A stretch of DNA of 64,000 nucleotides from Bacillus sp. T3 (GTDB lineage Bacteria > Bacillota > Bacilli > Bacillales > Cytobacillaceae). Shown here in pieces: positions 58,998 to 64,000 of the stretch (position 1 is the first letter of the stretch; each line of letters opens with the position of its first letter). Location: NCBI RefSeq assembly GCF_033449965.1, contig NZ_CP137761.1:4216001-4280000 (forward strand), in the 5' to 3' direction. Made by a program: the position numbers and the translations under genes. Below the pieces are notes generated by a model. That model was given only the letters and a program-made list of their open reading frames with translations. It was not told the origin of the DNA and ran no database searches.

Positions 58998-60428
58998 TTA
59001 ATCGCTTTCCAATAACGCGGCACCCGCGATTCCCGGATGGGTCATTTCATATGGATCAAGGATTAAGTCTAACTCCTTCTCTGTTAACACATCATATTTT
59101 AGACACAGATCACGAACTGGAGCACCGCTAAGTATAGCCTCTCTAGCAATTCGAGCAGCTACGTCATACCCAAGATGTGGATTAACCGCCGTAATAACTC
59201 CGGCACTCTTTTCGACATACTCTTTTAATCTTTCTTCATTCGCTACGATTCCTTTTACACAATTATCTGTAAAAGTACGAAATGCATTATTCATAATACT
59301 AATCGATTGCAGTAAATTAAAAACAAGCACCGGCTCCATCACATTCAATTCAAGCTGACCAGCTTCAGACGCAAGGCTGATGGTATGATCATTGCCGATT
59401 ACTTGGAAGGCCACTTGATTAATCAACTCCGGCAACACAGGATTCACTTTTCCTGGCATAATCGAAGAACCCGGCTGTCTGGCAGGCAAGCTGATTTCTC
59501 CCAAACCCGCTCGCGGACCTGAGGCCATTAAGCGCAAGTCATTCGCAATTTTTGATAAGTTAATCATACAAACCTTTAATGCACTAGACACCTCAGTGTA
59601 GGCATCTGTATTTTGCGTCGCGTCGACAAGATGTTCAGCCCCCTTTAGTGGTAAACCACTGATGTCGGCCAGATGTTTAACCACTAATTTAATATAGCGC
59701 GGGTCAGCATTTAATCCTGTGCCAACCGCGGTGGCTCCCATATTCGATTCAAATAGGTTTTGGCGCGATCCTTTAATCCTATTTATATCTCGCTGTATTA
59801 CGCGGCTATATGCTTCAAATTCCTGACCAAGACGAATCGGTACCGCATCCTGAAGATGGGTACGCCCCATTTTTATAACATGATCAAATTCTTGCGCTTT
59901 TTCCAGAAAAACCGTATGCATATCATCCATCGTAGCTAATAATTTTCCGAGTAAATTTAATACTGAAATATGAATAGCTGTTGGAAAGGCATCATTCGTT
60001 GATTGAGACATATTCACATGGGAATTAGGACTACAATGAAAATAGTCGCCTTTATCGTTCCCTAGTATTTCAATAGCACGGTTAGCAAGCACTTCATTCA
60101 CATTCATGTTAATAGAAGTCCCGGCTCCTCCCTGAATTGGGTCAACAATTATTTGATCATGCCATTGCCCGTTAATCATCTCATCTGCTGCTTGGACGAT
60201 GGCATCGCCAATACCGGAATAGAGATGCTTAACCTCCATATTGGCTAATGCAGCGGCTTTTTTCACAATCGCCATTGCTTTAATTAATTCTTCATGGATT
60301 CTGTAACCTGTAATTGGAAAATTTTCAACAGCTCGAAGTGTTTGGATCCCATAATACGCATCAGCCGGTACTTCCTTTGTTCCTAAAAAATCCTTTTCGA
60401 TTCGCATCGTGCTCTCGTTGTTTGTCAT
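58998..60428 (-). CDS. aspA: Aspartate ammonia-lyase (aspartase)
   Basis: 476 residues. Fumarase/aspartase superfamily with the signature PGSSIMPGKVNPV, the SSxN-type region STNDAFPTA and GRTHLQDAVPIRLGQE. The N-terminus TMRIEKDFLGTKEVPADAYYGIQTLRAVENFPI is aspartase-type. It interconverts aspartate and fumarate plus ammonia, feeding fumarate to anaerobic or TCA metabolism. The start is ATG after AGAGGAGAG; a second ATG seven codons in is also possible. Next to Rex-controlled ldh. Confidence 0.92.
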   Translation of the reverse strand: MTNNESTMRIEKDFLGTKEVPADAYYGIQTLRAVENFPITGYRIHEELIKAMAIVKKAAALANMEVKHLYSGIGDAIVQAADEMINGQWHDQIIVDPIQGGAGTSINMNVNEVLANRAIEILGNDKGDYFHCSPNSHVNMSQSTNDAFPTAIHISVLNLLGKLLATMDDMHTVFLEKAQEFDHVIKMGRTHLQDAVPIRLGQEFEAYSRVIQRDINRIKGSRQNLFESNMGATAVGTGLNADPRYIKLVVKHLADISGLPLKGAEHLVDATQNTDAYTEVSSALKVCMINLSKIANDLRLMASGPRAGLGEISLPARQPGSSIMPGKVNPVLPELINQVAFQVIGNDHTISLASEAGQLELNVMEPVLVFNLLQSISIMNNAFRTFTDNCVKGIVANEERLKEYVEKSAGVITAVNPHLGYDVAARIAREAILSGAPVRDLCLKYDVLTEKELDLILDPYEMTHPGIAGAALLESD

Positions 60429-60538
60429 ATGTTATGCTCTCCTCTTGTTACGAAAAAATTGATTGAATCCTTTCTTAACTTTGTTTAGATTCAGTTTGTT
60501 CATTTATTTAAGCAACTATCCTATTGAGTATAGAAAAA

Positions 60539-60569
60539 AGCAGTGCTCTGATTACTCAAAAACACTGCT
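60539..60569 (-). terminator. Terminator of the sucrose operon
   Basis: AGCAGTG...CACTGCT with a T-run on the minus strand. Confidence 0.8.
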
Positions 60570-60574
60570 GGATT

Positions 60575-61549
60575 TTACTTGTTTACTATCATAAATTGTT
60601 CAATTTCATGAAGAGTTGGCAGGGCACTGATTCCGCCTTTTTTCGTGGTTGTTAATGCACCGCTGGCATTCGCAAAAGTCAGCATTTCAATACCATGTTC
60701 TTCAACATAAGTCTTAAGATTAGATTTTTGCACTTCATTCTTTAATATAAGGAATAGAAACCCACCAATAAAAGCATCACCAGCTCCTGTTGTATCCACT
60801 ACATTCATTTTGTAACCTTGCTTAACATGTACAATATCTTTTGTTAAAATTGTCGCACCTTTTCCACCTTGCGTATAAACAACTACTTCGACGTCACCTT
60901 GAAATAATGATTTCAAAGCTTCTTTTTCATTAGAAATTCCGGTAATAAACTCTAGTTCTTCATCAGACACCTTTAGAATATGAGCTAATGGTAAAAATTC
61001 CAATATTGTTTTACGGCAATCCTGGTCATTCTTCCATAAAGGGAGACGCACGTTGGGATCAAAGCTAATGATTCCATTTTTAGATTTCACGCTGTTTATC
61101 GCTTTTTTATGGGTATGTTTCATCGGGGACTCGACAAGATCTACCGAACAAAAATGAAGATAATCCCCTGTCCCAAACGTTTTTTCATCTAATTCATCCG
61201 CTTCTAAAAGCAAATCAGCGGATGGATTCCGATAAAACGAAAAATCACGTTCTCCATTTTTCTTTAGTGATACAAAAGCTAGGCCCGTATTGGCCTCATC
61301 CGTGCGAAGGATATGATTTGTATTGACCCCAGTTTGTTCAAGTTTCTCCACTAAAAAGTCTCCAAAAGCATCGTTGCCTAATTTAGAAATCATCGAAGCT
61401 CTCATTCCATATTTGGCTACAGCCGCTGCTACATTTGCTGGCGCCCCACCCGGAGCACGTTCAAAAGATAAAACATCCTTTAATGCAACCCCCTTTTCAA
61501 GAGGGATAAAATCAATTAATACTTCACCAATCGAAAAAAGTGTTCCCAT
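60575..61549 (-). CDS. Fructokinase, PfkB family
   Basis: 324 residues. PfkB signatures: GEVLIDFIP start, GGAPANVAAAVAKYG (about 34-48), and the ATP/catalytic motif DTTGAGDAFIGGFL with the base Asp. It phosphorylates fructose released by the sucrose-6-phosphate hydrolase encoded upstream. RBS AGGTGG before ATG. Part of the minus-strand sucrose operon (PTS-hydrolase-kinase). Confidence 0.92.
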   Translation of the reverse strand: MGTLFSIGEVLIDFIPLEKGVALKDVLSFERAPGGAPANVAAAVAKYGMRASMISKLGNDAFGDFLVEKLEQTGVNTNHILRTDEANTGLAFVSLKKNGERDFSFYRNPSADLLLEADELDEKTFGTGDYLHFCSVDLVESPMKHTHKKAINSVKSKNGIISFDPNVRLPLWKNDQDCRKTILEFLPLAHILKVSDEELEFITGISNEKEALKSLFQGDVEVVVYTQGGKGATILTKDIVHVKQGYKMNVVDTTGAGDAFIGGFLFLILKNEVQKSNLKTYVEEHGIEMLTFANASGALTTTKKGGISALPTLHEIEQFMIVNK

Positions 61550-61583
61550 TATACCACCTCAAATCAATCACGATCATTATAAT

Positions 61584-63059
61584 TTATCCATTTATGTTCC
61601 ATTTAATCGCCTTTACATTTGTTTGACCACCATAAGAAAAGAAGCGAATTCCTGTACTTTCTTTACCAGGAAAGATTCTTCCAGTGAAAACCTCTTCTCC
61701 ATTATTCACAAATACCTCAACCGAAGAAACGTCGACAAAAACTCGGAACGCGACGGTTTCAGTATCCACCCCACATTTTCGAATCGTACCAAACTCCTCA
61801 GCAAAGGCCTTTCCAGATTGGGTTCCGGTCAAAAATGATTTTTTCTCAACTCTGTTGTATTTAATCACTGTTTTCTCATTTTGCCCAACACGTAGTTCGA
61901 TCCCAAATTCCTCAGCTGTACTTGCGAAGAATTCTGTTACCAGTTCGTATACTTCCCCCGTAAAGCCTTCTATCGTAGCAGATTCATTATCTACAATGAT
62001 ATTCCCTTCTGCCTTTTCCCTACGAAGTAATTCAAGTTCTGCTACTGGTTGTTGTATAACTTTTTCCCCTTTCACCGATAACTCCCTTGGAAGAGTTAAA
62101 CAATGGGCCCAACCATTTTGATCTGTTGGATATTCAATTTCTGGTAATCCCATCCAACCGACTAAAATTCTTCGTCCATTAGGGTCTTGTGTTGTTTGTG
62201 GGGCATAAAAATCAAAGCCTCGGTCAAGCTCATGAAAATCACCGTGAATAAGTTCATTCGTCACTAAATCAAGTGGGCGCCCGAGAACATACCCTGACTG
62301 ATAAATATTTTTATAGCAATCTCCTTCTGCTTTAAGCCCCTGTGGAGAGAAAAGGAACACACCTTGCCCGTCCAGCTCAAAATAATCAGGACATTCCCAC
62401 ATATAACCAAATTCAGCAAGAGTTGTATTCATTTCACCAGCAAATTGCCACTGTTTTAAATCGGGCGAGCGATATAAAACGACACATCCTGTTTTATTTT
62501 CCCTCTGAGCCCCAATTACAGCATAATATTCGTCTCCAGCTCTCCAAACCTTCGGATCACGATAATGATCGGTATAGCCAACTGGAATATCTGCAATCAC
62601 TGGAGTTTCCATTTTAGTAATATGTCCATTTTGATCCATTACAGCTAAACATTGATAGGGGTGCCGATTCCAATTTTCATCTCGCGTATTTCCTGTATAG
62701 AGAAGAAAAAGCTTCCCATCATGTTCAATACCACTGCCGGAATAGACACCATGACTATCATATTCATTCGATGGTTCAATCGCCATTCCAATGTTTTCCC
62801 AATGAACAAGATCTTTTGATTTAGTATGATACCAGTGCTTTAATCCATGGATAGGGCCGAGCGGAAACCATTGATAAAACAAATGATATTCCCCATTATA
62901 AAATGCAAATCCATTTGGATCATTTAAAAGCCCTGTAACTGGTTGCACATGAAAAGACTGCCGCCAAGGACATTGATTCACCAGTTTGGCTAATCCTTTA
63001 ATCTCTGCGTCAGTGACATCGTGCATTTTCCTGTAGCGCTTTTCTTTTGTCCATTCCAT
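61584..63059 (-). CDS. sacA: Sucrose-6-phosphate hydrolase (GH32)
   Basis: 491 residues. Nucleophile motif LLNDPNG (D47), RDP stabiliser motif HYRDPKVW, acid/base motif MWECPDYF (Glu at about 220), and a C-terminal beta-sandwich (VFVDVSSVEVFVNNGEEVFTGRIFP). It splits sucrose-6-phosphate into glucose-6-phosphate and fructose in the cytosol. It lies between the PTS gene and fructokinase. No regulator (LacI/SacT) is inside the window. Confidence 0.93.
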   Translation of the reverse strand: MEWTKEKRYRKMHDVTDAEIKGLAKLVNQCPWRQSFHVQPVTGLLNDPNGFAFYNGEYHLFYQWFPLGPIHGLKHWYHTKSKDLVHWENIGMAIEPSNEYDSHGVYSGSGIEHDGKLFLLYTGNTRDENWNRHPYQCLAVMDQNGHITKMETPVIADIPVGYTDHYRDPKVWRAGDEYYAVIGAQRENKTGCVVLYRSPDLKQWQFAGEMNTTLAEFGYMWECPDYFELDGQGVFLFSPQGLKAEGDCYKNIYQSGYVLGRPLDLVTNELIHGDFHELDRGFDFYAPQTTQDPNGRRILVGWMGLPEIEYPTDQNGWAHCLTLPRELSVKGEKVIQQPVAELELLRREKAEGNIIVDNESATIEGFTGEVYELVTEFFASTAEEFGIELRVGQNEKTVIKYNRVEKKSFLTGTQSGKAFAEEFGTIRKCGVDTETVAFRVFVDVSSVEVFVNNGEEVFTGRIFPGKESTGIRFFSYGGQTNVKAIKWNING

Positions 63060-63121
63060 GTTGATACACTCCCAATACAGAAAGGAGAATCATCGGATTC
63101 TCCCCTTCATTCTTTTTTCAA

Positions 63122-64000
63122 TTATGCTGCTTGTTCTGACTGACTATTGCCTGCTTTTTTTGCTTCTCTTTTTGCTAAAACAACCGTTACGAAAAAAGCT
63201 ACTACAAAGGAAATCGCCATTCCAATAATATAATAAAGGATCACATCAGGATGAATTGAAATGATTCCCGGAAGACCTGCAGCTCCTAACGCTGTCGCCT
63301 TCACCTTGAACAAAGTCACAAATCCAGATGCGACGGCAGCCCCAGTGATTGCACCGATAAACGGATAACGTAACTTTAAGTTAATTCCAAACATAGCTGG
63401 CTCGGTAATCCCTAATAAAGCAGAGATTCCGGCAGCTGAAGCAGTACCTTTGATTTTAGCATTCTTCGTTGTCTTTAAAACCGCAAGTGTCGCTGCACCT
63501 TGGGCAACGTTTGACATTGCAGCAATAACGAAGATAAACGATCCACCTGTCTTTACTAAATCAGCAAGTAATTGTGTTTCTACAGCAATAAAACTGTGAT
63601 GCATTTCGGTTATAACAATTGGCGCATAGAACAGACCGAAAATGATTCCACCAATAACACCTGTAGTGTCATACATCCAAACAATACCATCTGTTAATAA
63701 ATTTCCTGCAGAACGTGTAACGGGTCCAACTAATGTAAACGTTAATATGCCTGTGATAAAAATGGAAAATAAAGGAGTTAACAAATTATCTAATGCAGAT
63801 GGAACAACCTTGCGTAAGTATGTTTCAATTTTTGCCAGAATAAATGAGGCCGCAAGCACAGGAAGCACCGACCCTTGATATCCAACCTTTTCTATCTCGA
63901 GGCCAAATATATTCCAAACTGGAATCTCATGCTTTAGAAGAGCAGCTCCATAGCCATATCCATTCAATAAGTCCGGATGGACCATTAACATTCCTAAAGT
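63122..64000 (-). CDS. PTS sucrose-type EIIC, 5' part beyond window
   Basis: The last 292 or so codons of a PTS permease; the frame is open to the window edge (codon boundary at 64000). Membrane EIIC domain with HPDLLNGYGYGAALL, GYQGSVLPVLAASFILAKIE, GVIGGIIFGLFYAPIVITEMHHSF and GITEPAMFGINLKLRYPF, matching the sucrose/trehalose/beta-glucoside EIIC class. Linked hydrolase and fructokinase point to sucrose (SacP/ScrA). EIIB is probably encoded in the missing N-terminal part. Confidence 0.9.
   Translation of the reverse strand, partial: TLGMLMVHPDLLNGYGYGAALLKHEIPVWNIFGLEIEKVGYQGSVLPVLAASFILAKIETYLRKVVPSALDNLLTPLFSIFITGILTFTLVGPVTRSAGNLLTDGIVWMYDTTGVIGGIIFGLFYAPIVITEMHHSFIAVETQLLADLVKTGGSFIFVIAAMSNVAQGAATLAVLKTTKNAKIKGTASAAGISALLGITEPAMFGINLKLRYPFIGAITGAAVASGFVTLFKVKATALGAAGLPGIISIHPDVILYYIIGMAISFVVAFFVTVVLAKREAKKAGNSQSEQAA

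Overview
The window looks like a stretch of chromosome from a low-GC, spore-forming Bacillaceae (Bacillus sensu lato). Evidence: the rRNA/tRNA sequences and the 5S-distal 20-tRNA array typical of Bacillus, strong AGGAGG ribosome-binding sites with frequent TTG/GTG starts, sporulation-type PAS/GAF histidine kinases, a GerAB-type germinant permease, BirA, Fur and Rex operators, a purine riboswitch, and gene sets that resemble B. subtilis ones (bioDA/bioY, efeUOB, ykoGHIJ-like, swrC-like, pbuG, ldh, sacA/sacP-like).

Layout. 0.1-2.5 kb: an RsbT-like ATPase, a PAS histidine kinase and an RsbR-like STAS protein. 2.5-5.4 kb: divergent bioDA and bioY around a BirA operator. 5.4-10.5 kb: two OmpR-type two-component systems. 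The second is linked to a Met/His-rich secreted DUF2680 protein, and its kinase has a Met/His-rich sensor, which suggests copper or silver sensing. 10.7-12.9 kb: a UvrC-like GIY-YIG nuclease, a YgbA_NO-family protein and a methyltransferase. 13.1-17.0 kb: Fur-controlled efeO-efeB-efeU iron uptake. 17.1-25.6 kb: LemA/YgcG, a class V aminotransferase, DUF4395, Nnr, and a two-component system with PepSY proteins. 25.7-27.2 kb: an IS3/IS150-type element sitting inside the terminator of the next operon, an amino-acid ABC transporter (27.2-29.5 kb). 29.7-38 kb: small genes, tRNA-Arg, an SDR, an RND efflux pump and an Old-Yellow-Enzyme-type oxidoreductase. 38.4-40 kb: a GAF/PAS kinase. 40.2-47.6 kb: a complete rRNA operon (16S-23S-5S-20 tRNAs, minus strand) with tandem promoters. 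47.7-49.9 kb: a second amino-acid ABC transporter. 50.2-52.6 kb: an unusual 799-residue prenyl-synthase protein. 52.8-57.4 kb: a PAS kinase, an orphan GerAB, DUF1456 and riboswitch-controlled pbuG. 57.7-64 kb: Rex-controlled ldh, aspA, and a sucrose locus (fructokinase, sucrose-6-phosphate hydrolase, PTS EIIC running off the window).

Data quality is a central point. At least twelve genes are broken by apparent one-base indels. One class is a one-base deletion in or near short homopolymers. The other is a one-base insertion at CCGG sites, where the frame demands CCGG but the text reads CCTGG/CCAGG, or TCCGG with an extra T. The pattern looks more like base-calling error at a modified motif than true gene decay. 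These genes are listed as disrupted, with full-length spans and predicted intact products.

No CRISPR array, prophage, plasmid origin or recognisable anti-phage island was seen. The best candidates for something little described are the multi-domain prenyl synthase (50.2-52.6 kb), the RsbT-like/histidine-kinase/RsbR-like triad (0.1-2.5 kb) and the Met/His-rich two-component system (7.6-10.5 kb).
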